From NCBI RefSeq assembly GCF_002754375.1, contig NZ_PEFF01000001.1:2493501-2557500 (forward strand): 64,000 nucleotides of DNA, written 5' to 3'. Numbering within the stretch: position 1 is the first letter of the stretch; every line of letters begins with the position of its first letter. Of the stretch, positions 1 to 8,207 are shown piece after piece. Made by a program: the position numbers and the translations under genes. Origin of the DNA: Variovorax sp. 54 (lineage in GTDB: Bacteria; Pseudomonadota; Gammaproteobacteria; Burkholderiales; Burkholderiaceae_C). The notes below the pieces were generated by a model. That model searched no databases. It was not told the origin of the DNA and saw only the letters and a program-made list of their open reading frames with translations.

Positions 1-949
1 GGCCGATCTTGTCGGACAGCGTTCCGAAGATCACGAAGAAGGGCGTGCCGAGCAGCAGCGCGGCGGCGATCATCAGGTTGGCGGTGGTCGCATCGACCTT
101 CAGCTGGGCCGTCAGGAAGAACAGCGCGTAGAACTGGCCCGAGTACCAGACCACGGCCTGGCCGGCCGTCAGGCCCACCAGCGCCAGGATCACGATCTTC
201 AGGTTCTTCCACTGGCCGAACGATTCAGCGAGCGGTGCCTTCGAGGTCTTGCCCTCGGCCTTCATCTTCTGGAAGGCCGGCGACTCGGACAGCGTCAGGC
301 GAATCCACACCGAGATGGCCAGCAGCAGGATCGACACCAGGAACGGAATGCGCCAGCCCCAGTCGTTGAACACCGCTTCGCCCAGGCCTTCACGCACGCC
401 CAGGATGACGATCAGGCTCAGGAACAGGCCGAGCGTGGCCGTGGTCTGGATCCACGAGGTGTAGGCACCGCGCTTGCCGTGCGGCGAGTGCTCGGCCACG
501 TAGGTGGCGGCACCGCCGTACTCGCCGCCGAGCGCCAGGCCCTGCAGCATGCGCAGCGCGATCAGGATCACCGGCGCCGCGACGCCGATGGTCGCGTAGC
601 TGGGCAAGAGGCCGACGATGAAGGTCGACAGGCCCATGATCAGGATCGTCACCAGGAAGGTGTACTTGCGACCGATCATGTCGCCCAGGCGGCCGAACAC
701 GATGGCGCCGAACGGACGCACCAGGAAGCCGGCGGCAAACGCCAGCAGCGCGAAGATGAAGGCCGCGCCCGCATCCAGGCCGCTGAAGAACTGCTTCGCG
801 ATGATCGCGGCGAGCGAACCGTACAGATAGAAGTCGTACCACTCGAACACGGTGCCGAGCGAGGAGGCGAAGATGACCTTCTTCTCCTCCGCGGACATGG
901 GCCGGGGGGCCGGATGCGGCACTCCCCTTGAATCTAGCGTGGCTGCCAT
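1..949 (-). CDS. MFS transporter, metabolite:H+ symporter type (partial)
   Basis: Inner-membrane major facilitator of the metabolite:H+ symporter (MHS) branch. The C-terminal end is cut off by the window edge, leaving about 316 residues. After a short polar N-terminus the protein shows FEWYDFYLYGSL, the MHS first-helix signature, then GRLGDMIGRKYT in the loop between helices 2 and 3, and GLALGGEYGGA further on. ATG at 949 is chosen because AGGAG lies six bases upstream; an in-frame ATG at 898 is the alternative. Relatives carry citrate, ketoglutarate, shikimate or betaines by proton symport. The substrate here cannot be read from the sequence. Confidence 0.88.
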   Translation of the reverse strand, partial: MAATLDSRGVPHPAPRPMSAEEKKVIFASSLGTVFEWYDFYLYGSLAAIIAKQFFSGLDAGAAFIFALLAFAAGFLVRPFGAIVFGRLGDMIGRKYTFLVTILIMGLSTFIVGLLPSYATIGVAAPVILIALRMLQGLALGGEYGGAATYVAEHSPHGKRGAYTSWIQTTATLGLFLSLIVILGVREGLGEAVFNDWGWRIPFLVSILLLAISVWIRLTLSESPAFQKMKAEGKTSKAPLAESFGQWKNLKIVILALVGLTAGQAVVWYSGQFYALFFLTAQLKVDATTANLMIAAALLLGTPFFVIFGTLSDKIG

Positions 950-1075
950 CGTCGTCTCCTGGTGTGTATGTATGCGTTCGTCGGTGCCCGGCATTCGGGA
1001 CCGTGAGGCATTCTTGGAGGCGCGACTGACCCGAGGCTTTCGCGAAACTGAACCGGCGCTTACGGTTTAGGGTGA

Positions 1076-1128
1076 AACCCGCGCTGCTCGTTTCAGCTTG
1101 TAAGAAAGCGAGCCCCTGCGCGGGTTTG
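1076..1128. repeat. 10-bp inverted repeat between genes
   Basis: AAACCCGCGC at 1076-1085 and GCGCGGGTTT at 1118-1127 are exact inverted copies separated by about 32 bases, in the 214-bp gap between the MFS gene and the upstream isomerase. It could fold as a terminator behind the isomerase, but no T-run follows the stem. Confidence 0.4.
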
Positions 1129-1163
1129 TCCTCAGTCCTTGCTGCTGCGCAGCAAAAGGGACC

Positions 1164-1802
1164 TCAGCCCTTGCGCAGCAACGAGGGCCGCTGGTCGGCG
1201 CCGGTCCATTGCGGACCGTCGAACCAGGTGTCGCCCTGCAGGTAGGCGCGCAGCATCGCGAGGCCGTCGAAGCCCCAGAACAGGCGCCCGTCGACCACGT
1301 AGCACGGCACGCCGAACACGCCCTGCGCCACGGCCTCATCGGTGTTGCGCTTGAGCAGGGCCTTGTTGTCGTCGCCGTTCACGTCGCGCTTCGGTTGCAG
1401 CTGCGCCGTGAGCGCGGCCAGCCGCGTGGCGTCGCCCGCTTCTTCGCCGCCGCGCCACACGTGGCGAAAGAGGGTCTCGGCCGCGAGGCGATTGATGCTG
1501 CCGTCGTCGCCCGTGGCCACGGCCAGGCGCAGGTGCGGCAGCGGGTTGTAAGGATGCGAGGCCGGCATCTCGATGGGGATGCCGTGCGCCTGGCCCAGCC
1601 ACAGCACGTGGCGGTAGGTCCAGCTGCGCTTCGAAGGAATCTCGGCCGGGCCGAGCTGGCCGTGGTGCTTGAGCAGCGCGCCCAGCAGCACGGGCTTGTA
1701 GGCCACGCTCACGCTCAGGCCTTCGAGCGCCTCGGGCAGGTGCTCGAACGCGAGGTGCGCGTAGGGCGAAATGAAGTCGAGATAAAAGTCGATGTGCTTC
1801 AT
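1164..1802 (-). CDS. 2-hydroxychromene-2-carboxylate isomerase family protein
   Basis: Protein of 212 residues with the DsbA-like/kappa-class glutathione transferase fold. It opens MKHIDFYLDFISPYAHLAFE, the thioredoxin-fold start typical of this family (the active Ser is in the FISPY segment), and has the cis-Pro region VFGVPCYVVDG near residue 170. Characterised members isomerise 2-hydroxychromene-2-carboxylate in naphthalene breakdown using glutathione, but many homologues sit outside aromatic pathways, as here. The ATG at 1802 overlaps the stop of the preceding DUF1289 gene, so translation is probably coupled. An in-frame upstream extension to 1991 is only the DUF1289 gene read in another frame. 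Confidence 0.85.
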   Translation of the reverse strand: MKHIDFYLDFISPYAHLAFEHLPEALEGLSVSVAYKPVLLGALLKHHGQLGPAEIPSKRSWTYRHVLWLGQAHGIPIEMPASHPYNPLPHLRLAVATGDDGSINRLAAETLFRHVWRGGEEAGDATRLAALTAQLQPKRDVNGDDNKALLKRNTDEAVAQGVFGVPCYVVDGRLFWGFDGLAMLRAYLQGDTWFDGPQWTGADQRPSLLRKG

Positions 1803-2068
1803 GCGTCGTGGTCTCCAGTGGTGGCTTCGGGCACGCGCCAGATGCCGGCCTGGGCGCGCAGTTCGATCGCGCGCCACACCTGGCGGCGGCTGTCGTCTTC
1901 CATCTTGCTCCAGCCGGCGATCTCGGGGATGGTGCGCAGGCACCCTTCGCAGAAGCCGCTCAGGCGGTCCATGCGGCACACCGACGAGCACGGCGAAGGC
2001 ACCTCGCCCTCCGTGCGCTGCACGGTCCCGGCGCGCTCGGCGAGCGCCTCCGCTTCGTCGAAGTTCAC
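1799..2068 (-). CDS. DUF1289 family protein
   Basis: Small protein of 89 residues. The core carries CSSVCRMD followed by GFCEGCLRTIPEI and a W-containing helix, the four-cysteine pattern of DUF1289, which probably binds metal. The start is GTG and overlaps the stop of the YbaK-like gene (GTGA). Its own stop overlaps the start of the isomerase gene. The three genes thus form a tightly coupled run. No biochemical role is established for the family. Confidence 0.8.
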   Translation of the reverse strand: MNFDEAEALAERAGTVQRTEGEVPSPCSSVCRMDRLSGFCEGCLRTIPEIAGWSKMEDDSRRQVWRAIELRAQAGIWRVPEATTGDHDA

Positions 2069-2553
2069 ACCACGTCGGCCACCGGCGCGCCGGTGAGCTT
2101 CTCTAGATCGTTCGGGTGCAGCTGAAACACGGCATGCGGGTGGCCCGCGGCGGCCCAGATCTCCTCGAAGCGGAACAGCTCGCGGTCGATCAGCACCACA
2201 GGCTTGGTCACATGGCCCACCGGCGACACGCCGCCGATGGTGAAGCCGGTGCGCGCCTTCACGAAGTCGGCGTCGGCGCGGCCGGTCTTGCCGACGATGG
2301 CATCGACTTTTTTCTCGTCGACGCGCTTGTCGCCCGAGGTGATGACCAGCACTGCCACCTCGTCGCTCTTGCGGCGGAAGATGATGCTCTTGGCGATCTG
2401 GCCGACCGAGATGCCGAGCGCGTCGGCGGCCTGCTGCGCGGTGCGGCAGGCGTCGTCGAGCATGCGGGGCGCATGGGGATGGCCGGCGTCCTGGAGCACG
2501 CGGGAGACGCGCTGGACGCCTTCGGGGAGGGAGTGGAGTTCAGAGCCGCACAT
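2065..2553 (-). CDS. YbaK/EbsC-family aminoacyl-tRNA deacylase-like protein
   Basis: Protein of 162 residues of the YbaK/ProX/EbsC fold. Members hydrolyse wrongly charged tRNAs, for example Cys-tRNA(Pro) or Ala-tRNA(Pro), in trans. Visible family marks are the conserved lysine in QIAKSIIFR, the LVITSGDKRVDEKKV stretch, and GFTIGGVSPVGH near residue 110, which lines the substrate pocket. The ATG at 2553 gives the usual family length. It is first in a coupled run with DUF1289 and the isomerase. Which tRNA it edits is not clear; free-standing members of this subgroup vary in specificity. Confidence 0.85.
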   Translation of the reverse strand: MCGSELHSLPEGVQRVSRVLQDAGHPHAPRMLDDACRTAQQAADALGISVGQIAKSIIFRRKSDEVAVLVITSGDKRVDEKKVDAIVGKTGRADADFVKARTGFTIGGVSPVGHVTKPVVLIDRELFRFEEIWAAAGHPHAVFQLHPNDLEKLTGAPVADVV

Positions 2554-2591
2554 GATGCGTTCGAATCTATCAGGCCGCGGGCCGCGCCCCG

Positions 2592-3230
2592 TCAGGCGTT
2601 GCGCTTGAACATGAACAGGAACGCGCCCATCGCCATCAGCACACCGCCGAAGACGCGGTTCTGCGCGCGACGCGCACGCACGCTGCGCAGCACGCCCTGC
2701 AGCCGCGCGGCCAACCAGGCGTAGCCGTGCATCACGGTCACGTCGACCGCCACCGTCGTGGCCAGCAACACCAGCAGCTGCAGCCACAGCGGGCGCGTCG
2801 GCTGGATGAACTGCGGCAGCACGGCAGCCATGAAGACGATGCCCTTGGGGTTGGTCACGTTGGTGAGGAAGCCGCGCAGCACGCGCTGCGACGCCGTGAG
2901 CTCGGGTTCGCCGGCCGATGCCGAGGTGTCGCCCTCGAGCTTGGCAACCGGCGCGCGCCACTGGCACCAGCCCAGCCACAGCAGGTAGCACGCGCCGACC
3001 ACCTTGATCACCGTGAACGCGGTGGCCGAGGCGGTGAGCACCGCGCCCACGCCGAGGCCCGCCACCAGCAGGATCACGGCCAGCCCCAGCTGCAGCCCGA
3101 CGATGGTCGCCGTGGTGCGGCGCACGCCGTAGCTCAGGCCGTGGCTCATGCTGAGCACCGCGCCCGAACCGGGCGACACCGCGATGACGCAACTGGCCAC
3201 CAGAAACGCAAGCCAGACATGCAGGTCCAC
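2592..3230 (-). CDS. LysE/RhtB family amino acid exporter
   Basis: Integral membrane protein of 212 residues with about six hydrophobic segments. The N-terminus carries VAVSPGSGAV-like sequence (AVSPGSGAVLSMSHGLSYG, residues 17-35), the standard LysE/RhtB motif. NPKGIVFMAAVLPQFI near residue 130 is the second family signature. Members export amino acids or related metabolites by proton antiport; the substrate is not predictable. It lies 38 bp from the YbaK-like gene, on the same strand, and may be co-transcribed with it. Confidence 0.9.
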   Translation of the reverse strand: MDLHVWLAFLVASCVIAVSPGSGAVLSMSHGLSYGVRRTTATIVGLQLGLAVILLVAGLGVGAVLTASATAFTVIKVVGACYLLWLGWCQWRAPVAKLEGDTSASAGEPELTASQRVLRGFLTNVTNPKGIVFMAAVLPQFIQPTRPLWLQLLVLLATTVAVDVTVMHGYAWLAARLQGVLRSVRARRAQNRVFGGVLMAMGAFLFMFKRNA

Positions 3231-3255
3231 GAAAACTCCTGTGCGGGTGTGTGTT

Positions 3256-4176
3256 TCAGCCGGCCCGCTTAGTGCGGATCGCCTTCGAGGCGCGCGAGTT
3301 CGGTTCGCGGCCCAGCGCTTCGCTGATGTACACGCCCGCGTCGATCAGCTTGTCCAAATCGATGCCGGTTTCGATGCCCATGCCGTGCAGCATGTAGACC
3401 ACGTCTTCGGTCGCGACATTGCCGGTCGCGCCCTTGGCGTAGGGGCAGCCGCCGAGGCCGGCCGACGACGACTGGAAGTTCCACACGCCCAGTTCGAGCG
3501 CCGCCAGCGTGTTGACCAGCGCCTGCCCGTAGGTGTCGTGGAAGTGGCCGGAGATGGCGTCGACATCGAAGTGCGCCAGCGTGGCCTCCATGGCCGCCTG
3601 CACCTTGCGCGGCGTGCCCACGCCGATGGTGTCGGCCACGTCCACGCGCTGCACGCCGATGCCCTTCATCAGTTGTGCGAGGTAGCCGACCTTGGACGGA
3701 TTGATCTCACCTTCGTAGGGGCAGCCCACCGTGCACGACATCGCGCCGCGCACGGCGATGCCCTTCGCGCGCGCCGCCTCGACCACGGGCGCGAAGCGCT
3801 CGATGCTCTCGGCGATCGAGCAGTTGATGTTCTTCTGGCTGAAGGCCTCGCTCGCGGCGCCGAACACCACGATCTCGTCGGGCCACTCTTCGCGCGGCGC
3901 GGCGATGGCGGCCTCGAAGCCCTTCAAGTTGGGCGTGAGCACCGAGTACAGAACGCCCGGCTTGCGCGTGATGCCGTGCATCACCTCGGCGTTGTCGGCC
4001 ATCTGCGGCACCCACTTGGGCGAGACGAAGCTGGTGACCTCGATCTCCTTCAGGCCGGCGTCCTGCAGGCGGTGCACGAGGCCGATCTTGACCTCGGCGG
4101 ACACGGGTTGCTTTTCGTTCTGGAGGCCGTCGCGCGGACCGACGTCGACGAGCTTGACCTGGGCGGGGAGTTTCAT
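3256..4176 (-). CDS. liuE: Hydroxymethylglutaryl-CoA lyase
   Basis: Cleaves 3-hydroxy-3-methylglutaryl-CoA to acetyl-CoA and acetoacetate, the last step of leucine breakdown. The 306-residue protein opens KLVDVGPRDGLQNE, the DRE-TIM metallolyase start that binds the divalent metal. It has the metal ligands in ISGHFHDTYG and the lyase signature GLGGCPYAKGATGN with the active cysteine. ATG 4176 is chosen because it begins right before the conserved core; the ORF continues to 4263 without family support. It lies about 7.6 kb from the liu operon, yet shares an upstream site with it (see 4281-4313). Also called mvaB. Confidence 0.94.
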   Translation of the reverse strand: MKLPAQVKLVDVGPRDGLQNEKQPVSAEVKIGLVHRLQDAGLKEIEVTSFVSPKWVPQMADNAEVMHGITRKPGVLYSVLTPNLKGFEAAIAAPREEWPDEIVVFGAASEAFSQKNINCSIAESIERFAPVVEAARAKGIAVRGAMSCTVGCPYEGEINPSKVGYLAQLMKGIGVQRVDVADTIGVGTPRKVQAAMEATLAHFDVDAISGHFHDTYGQALVNTLAALELGVWNFQSSSAGLGGCPYAKGATGNVATEDVVYMLHGMGIETGIDLDKLIDAGVYISEALGREPNSRASKAIRTKRAG

Positions 4177-4280
4177 GGGATGTCTCTTGTGTCGCTGTCG
4201 CGGGAGGATGCTGAAAAACCGGCTTCGATTGTCTGACACATGGGCTTGCGCTGCTTGGTACACAAGTCGCAGAAGGTAGC

Positions 4281-4313
4281 AATGCGCGCCTGTGGGGTTG
4301 CAAATGGTGCCAA
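4281..4313. promoter_or_regulatory. Candidate regulator site shared with the liu operon
   Basis: A 33-bp element 105 bp upstream of the HMG-CoA lyase start. Aligned without gaps to the liuA-side element at 20039-20071 it matches at 23 of 33 positions, including the ten-base block GGTTGCAAAT (4296-4305). It contains two half-sites, AATGCGCGCC at 4281 and AATGGTGCCA at 4303, spaced 22 bp, about two helical turns. This fits an AraC-type activator binding tandem sites on one DNA face. Binding by the AraC-type protein at 20077 is an inference. Confidence 0.65.
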
Positions 4314-4340
4314 CCGATCAGCTCCGCAGGAAAACCGCCG

Positions 4341-4643
4341 CTAGACGGTTTCTCGTTGCGCGAACCCGTCGGGCAGATCGTCCGTGGCGTCGGCCTCGTT
4401 CACATCGACCGACTCCACGCGCGCACCTGCAGGCCCCTGGCGCGCCCAATGCACCAGCGCTTCGACCCCATCGGCGGCGCCGGCCACGAGCGCTTCCACC
4501 TTGCCGTCGCGCCGGTTGCGCACCCAGCCGCGCACGCCGAGCCGCTGCGCGGCCTGCACCATCGACCAGCGGTAGCCCACGCCCTGCACGAGGCCGTGGA
4601 CGACGAGGTGGCGGGTGACGGTGGCGTGGTGGTTCATGGGCAT
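4341..4643 (-). CDS. acyP: Acylphosphatase
   Basis: Small cytoplasmic enzyme (100 residues) that hydrolyses carboxyl-phosphate bonds of acylphosphates. It has the fold signature GLVQGVGYRWSMVQAAQRLG with the phosphate-binding Arg (GYR), and GWVRNRRDGKVEALVAG with the catalytic Asn. Two starts are possible, 4643 (MPMNHH) and 4637 (MNHH). The stop of the acyl-CoA dehydrogenase gene is four bases upstream of 4643, so the gene is probably read from that transcript. Confidence 0.92.
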   Translation of the reverse strand: MPMNHHATVTRHLVVHGLVQGVGYRWSMVQAAQRLGVRGWVRNRRDGKVEALVAGAADGVEALVHWARQGPAGARVESVDVNEADATDDLPDGFAQRETV

Positions 4644-4646
4644 CGA

Positions 4647-5816
4647 TCAATACGACTTCGGCAGCCCCAGTGCCTTCTCGGCGATGAAGTTCAGGATCAT
4701 CTGCGGGCTCACCGGTGCGATGCGCGGAATGTAGCTCTCGCGCAGCAAACGCTCAACGTGGTATTCCTTCGCGTAGCCCATGCCGCCCAGCGTGAGCACG
4801 GCGTTCTGGCAGGCGTCGTGTGCCGCCTCGGCCGCGAGGTACTTGGCGGCGTTGGCCTCGATGCCACAGGGCTCGTTCGCGTCGTACAGCGTGGCGGCCT
4901 TGAAGACCATCAGGTCGGCCGCCTCCAGGTTGGCCCAGGCGCGCGCGAGCGGGTGCGCCACGCCCTGGTTCTGGCCGATGGGGCGGCCGAAGACGACGCG
5001 CTCCTGCGCGTACTGCGCCGCGATGCGCAGCGCGGCGCGGCCGATGCCGATGGCTTCGGCCGCGATCAAGATGCGCTCGGGGTTCAGGCCGTGCAGGATG
5101 TACTCGAAGCCGCGCCCTTCCTCGCCGATGCGGTCTTCTTCGGGCACTTCGAGGCCGTCGATGAAGAGCATGTTGGAGTCGACTGCCGCGCGACCCAGCT
5201 TGTGGATCTCGCGCACCTCGACCTTGCTGCGGTCCAGCGCCGTGTAGAACAGCGTGAGGCCCTGCGTGGGCTTCTTCACCTGATCGATGGGCGTGGTGCG
5301 TGTGAGGATCAGCATGCGGTCGGCCACCTGCGCGGTCGAGATCCATATCTTGCGACCGTGCAGTACATAGCTGCCGTTCGGCTGGCGCACCGCCTGCGTC
5401 TTGAGGCTGGTGGTGTCGAGCCCCGCATCGGGCTCGGTCACGGCGAAGCAGGCTTTCTCGGTGCCCGCGATGAGCGGCGGCAGGAAGCGCTGGCGCTGTT
5501 CCTCCGTGCCGAACACCACCACGGGGTTGAGGCCGAAGATGTTCATGTGCACCGACGACGCGCCCGACATGCCCGCGCCCGAGGCGCTGATGGCACGCAT
5601 CATCAGCGCCGCCTCGGTGATGCCCAGGCCCGCGCCGCCCTGCGCTTCGGGCATCGCGATGCCGAGCCAGCCGCTCTCGGCCACGGCGCGGTGGAACTCA
5701 TGCGGGAACACGGCGCGGTCATCGTGGTCGCGCCAGTAGTCGATGGGGAAGTCTTCGCACAGGCGCTCGATGGCTGCGACGAGCGAGCGCTGGTCTTCGT
5801 TCAGGGAAAAATTCAT
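4647..5816 (-). CDS. Acyl-CoA dehydrogenase
   Basis: FAD-dependent alpha,beta-dehydrogenase of acyl-CoA thioesters, 389 residues. The family signature CFAVTEPDAGLDTTSLKTQA and the LTLGGMGYAKEYHVERLLRE region are present. The usual C-terminal catalytic YEGT glutamate is absent; that stretch reads SYIPRIAPVSPQM. A glutamate in GLNPERIL instead lies where isovaleryl-CoA dehydrogenase has its base. ATG 5816 overlaps the CoA-transferase stop (ATGA), so the two are coupled. The substrate is unknown. The pair probably activates and oxidises an acid taken up through the neighbouring Bug receptor system. Confidence 0.9.
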   Translation of the reverse strand: MNFSLNEDQRSLVAAIERLCEDFPIDYWRDHDDRAVFPHEFHRAVAESGWLGIAMPEAQGGAGLGITEAALMMRAISASGAGMSGASSVHMNIFGLNPVVVFGTEEQRQRFLPPLIAGTEKACFAVTEPDAGLDTTSLKTQAVRQPNGSYVLHGRKIWISTAQVADRMLILTRTTPIDQVKKPTQGLTLFYTALDRSKVEVREIHKLGRAAVDSNMLFIDGLEVPEEDRIGEEGRGFEYILHGLNPERILIAAEAIGIGRAALRIAAQYAQERVVFGRPIGQNQGVAHPLARAWANLEAADLMVFKAATLYDANEPCGIEANAAKYLAAEAAHDACQNAVLTLGGMGYAKEYHVERLLRESYIPRIAPVSPQMILNFIAEKALGLPKSY

Positions 5817-7039
5817 TCGCGGTTGTCTTTCATGGGGCCCGGCTGCAGCGTGACGCCGCGCGCAAGCATGCGGTCGATGGCGTCGTCCGCGTAGCCCGCT
5901 TCGCGCAGCAGCTCGACGCTCTGCTCGCCGATGCGCGGCGCGGGCCGGCGGATGGCCGCGGGCGTGGCGCTGTAGCGGCCGACGGGCGCGAGCGTGCGGA
6001 TGCGGCCTTCGGTCGGGTGGTCGAACTCGGGAAAGAAATCGACGGCGCGCAGGTGCGGGTCGTCGAGCAGGCTTTCGGTCGTGTGCAGGCGCGCGACCGG
6101 AATGTCGGCCGCTTCCAGCAGCGCCATCCATTCGTCGCTGCCGCGCGTGGCCATCACCTCGGCCACGAACGCATAGACCGCACCGATGTTCGCGGCGCGC
6201 GCCGTGTGCGTGCCGAACATCGGCGAGGCGCGCAGCTCGGGCCGGCCGATCACGTCGAAGAAGGCCTGCCAGTGCTTGTCGTTGTAGATGAGCACGCCGA
6301 GATAACCGTCGGCCGTGGCGTAGGGTTTGCGGTGCTCCGCGAGCAGGCGCGCATAGCCGGTGGGCCCGAGCGGCGGCTCGAAGCTGTGGCCGCCGAGGTG
6401 GTCGCCCATCACGAACTGCGAGAGCGCTTCGAACATCGGCACTTCCACCGCCTGGCCCTGGCCGGTGCGCTGCGCGCTGAGCACGGCAGCGAGCAGCGCG
6501 ATGGCCGCCTGCAGGCCCACGGCGCGGTCGGCCAGCGTGACGGGCGCGTAGCGCGGCGCGCCGCCGCTTTGCTGCGCGAAGAGCGAGGCGACGCCGGCCG
6601 CACCCTGGATCAGGTCGTCGTACGCGGGCTTTCCGGCGTAGGGGCCTTCCTCGCCGTAGCCGAAGGCACCGAGGTAGACGATCTTCGGATTGACCGCGGC
6701 CACGGCCTCGTAGCCGAGCCCCAGCCGCGCCATCGCCTGCGGACGCGTGTTGTAGATGAGCGCATCGCAGCCCGCCGCGAGCCGGAGGCACGCCTCGCGG
6801 CCTTCGGGCTGTTTGAGGTCGAGCACGATGGAACGCTTGTTGCGGTTCAGGTGCATCGCCATCGCGCCCATGCCCGCGTGGCGCATCGGGCCGACGGCGC
6901 GCAGGTTGTCGCCCGAAGGCGGCTCGACCTTGATGACGTCGGCACCGAGGTCGCCGAGGGTCTGCGTGGCGTAGGGGCCCATCACCACGGCCGTGAGGTC
7001 GAGGATGCGGATGCCCTGAAGAGGTCCGAAGGTGTTCAT
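5813..7039 (-). CDS. CaiB/BaiF family CoA-transferase (class III)
   Basis: Protein of 408 residues that moves CoA between a CoA thioester and a free carboxylic acid. It begins with GIRILDLTAVVMGPYATQTL and LGADVIKVEPPSGDN, the N-terminal CoA-binding signature. NRNKRSIVLDLKQPEGRE follows, then the catalytic-Asp region KPAYDDLIQGAAG around residue 145. It is translationally coupled to the downstream acyl-CoA dehydrogenase. The Bug receptor, cupin and IclR genes upstream suggest one catabolic unit for a carboxylic acid; the acid cannot be named. Confidence 0.92.
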   Translation of the reverse strand: MNTFGPLQGIRILDLTAVVMGPYATQTLGDLGADVIKVEPPSGDNLRAVGPMRHAGMGAMAMHLNRNKRSIVLDLKQPEGREACLRLAAGCDALIYNTRPQAMARLGLGYEAVAAVNPKIVYLGAFGYGEEGPYAGKPAYDDLIQGAAGVASLFAQQSGGAPRYAPVTLADRAVGLQAAIALLAAVLSAQRTGQGQAVEVPMFEALSQFVMGDHLGGHSFEPPLGPTGYARLLAEHRKPYATADGYLGVLIYNDKHWQAFFDVIGRPELRASPMFGTHTARAANIGAVYAFVAEVMATRGSDEWMALLEAADIPVARLHTTESLLDDPHLRAVDFFPEFDHPTEGRIRTLAPVGRYSATPAAIRRPAPRIGEQSVELLREAGYADDAIDRMLARGVTLQPGPMKDNRE

Positions 7040-7044
7040 GTCTT

Positions 7045-7150
7045 TGCTCCTTCCCCTTCCGGGGGAAGGCTGGGATGGGGGCGGGCAGAGCGCCCAATGG
7101 GTACGCCGCTTGCCCCCACCCCTGCCCTCCCCCAGCGGGGGAGGGAGAAA
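7045..7150. repeat. REP-like palindromic pair (CTCC/GGGG type), copy 1
   Basis: Two inverted arms, 7045-7087 and 7111-7150, each of which is itself a short GC palindrome (TTCCCCTTCCGGGGGAAGG in the left arm, CCCTCCCCCAGCGGGGGAGG in the right). The arrangement matches the pair at 18631-18754 in design. It fills the gap between the CoA-transferase and Bug genes. It resembles REP/BIME elements common in this family of bacteria. Confidence 0.7.
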
Positions 7151-7169
7151 TGCAAATGCAGGACGGCTG

Positions 7170-8183
7170 TCATTCCGGTTGAATGCCCGCAGCCTGAATC
7201 AGCTTCTTCCACTTCGCCAACTCCGACACGGTGAACGCCCCGAGCTCTTCCGGCGTGCTGCCGAACGCATCGAAGCCCAGCCGGCTCACACGCTCGCGAA
7301 ACACCGCACCGTTCGCCATCTCCGACAGCGCCTTGTTGAGCTTCAGCACGACGTCGCGCGGCGTGCCGGCCGGCGCGAACACGCCGTTCCACGAGGTGAT
7401 GTCGAAGCCCTTGAGCTCGGGCGTGTCGGCCAGCGGCGGCAGTTCGGGAAAGAGCTTGGTGCGCTCCTGCGTGGTGACTGCAATCGCGCGCATCTTGCCG
7501 GCCTTGACCGTGGCGAGGCCCGCGGCAAGGTCGACCACCATCATCGACACCTGTCCGCCGATGAGGTCGGCGATGGCCGGCGGCGTGCTCTTGTAGGGCA
7601 CGTGCAGCATCGGGATGCCGCTCATGCGCGACAGCGTGGCGCCGCTCACGATGCCGGTGCTGTTGCCGCTCGCGTAGGTCAGCTTGCCGGGATGCGCGCG
7701 GCCCCAGGCCAGCAGCTCGGCGACGCTCTTCACGGGCAGGTCGTTGTTCACCACCAGCATGAACGGCAGGTTGCCCATGCGGCTCACGGGCGCGAAGTCT
7801 TTCACCGGGTCGTAGGGCAGCGACTTCATCAGGCTCGGGTTGGCCGAGTGCGTGGTGTTGGTCGTCATGAAGAGCGTGTAGCCGTCGGGCGGCGCCTTGG
7901 CCACCAGCTCGGCCGCGATCACGCCGCTGGCGCCGGCCCGGTTGTCGACGATCACCGAGCCCTTGAGCGCCTCGCCCAGCATCTGCGCGGTGATGCGCGC
8001 CACCGCGTCGGTGCCGCTGCCGGCCGCGAAGGGCACGATCAGCTTGATCGGCTGCTTCGGGTAGCCGCCGTCCTGCGCAAAGGCCCACGGGGCCGCGCCG
8101 ACAAGGCCCGCCGCGGCACCGAGGGCAATGAAACGGCGGCGGCTTTCCACCGCGACTGTTTCTGTCGCGTTCTTCGTCTGCAT
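7170..8183 (-). CDS. Bug-family tripartite tricarboxylate transporter receptor
   Basis: Periplasmic solute-binding protein of 337 residues. The N-terminus has a twin-arginine-like export signal (SRRRFIALGAAAGLVGAAPW, cleavage probably after AFA). The mature part opens YPKQPIKLIVPFAAGSGTD, the Bug signature, followed by DNRAGASGVIAAE and APPDGYTLFM. Bug proteins bind carboxylic or aromatic acids for TctAB-type permeases or for sensing. No permease genes are nearby, which is usual for this expanded family. It lies between the cupin and CoA-transferase genes on the same strand, so it likely serves that pathway. Confidence 0.92.
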   Translation of the reverse strand: MQTKNATETVAVESRRRFIALGAAAGLVGAAPWAFAQDGGYPKQPIKLIVPFAAGSGTDAVARITAQMLGEALKGSVIVDNRAGASGVIAAELVAKAPPDGYTLFMTTNTTHSANPSLMKSLPYDPVKDFAPVSRMGNLPFMLVVNNDLPVKSVAELLAWGRAHPGKLTYASGNSTGIVSGATLSRMSGIPMLHVPYKSTPPAIADLIGGQVSMMVVDLAAGLATVKAGKMRAIAVTTQERTKLFPELPPLADTPELKGFDITSWNGVFAPAGTPRDVVLKLNKALSEMANGAVFRERVSRLGFDAFGSTPEELGAFTVSELAKWKKLIQAAGIQPE

Positions 8184-8207
8184 GGTTGTGTCTCCGGGGG
8201 TTGTCGT

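Noticed and set aside
7170..8183. Assigning the Bug protein to a TctAB permease system
   Set aside because: No tctA or tctB genes are in the window. Orphan receptors are common in this family, so a partner cannot be claimed.
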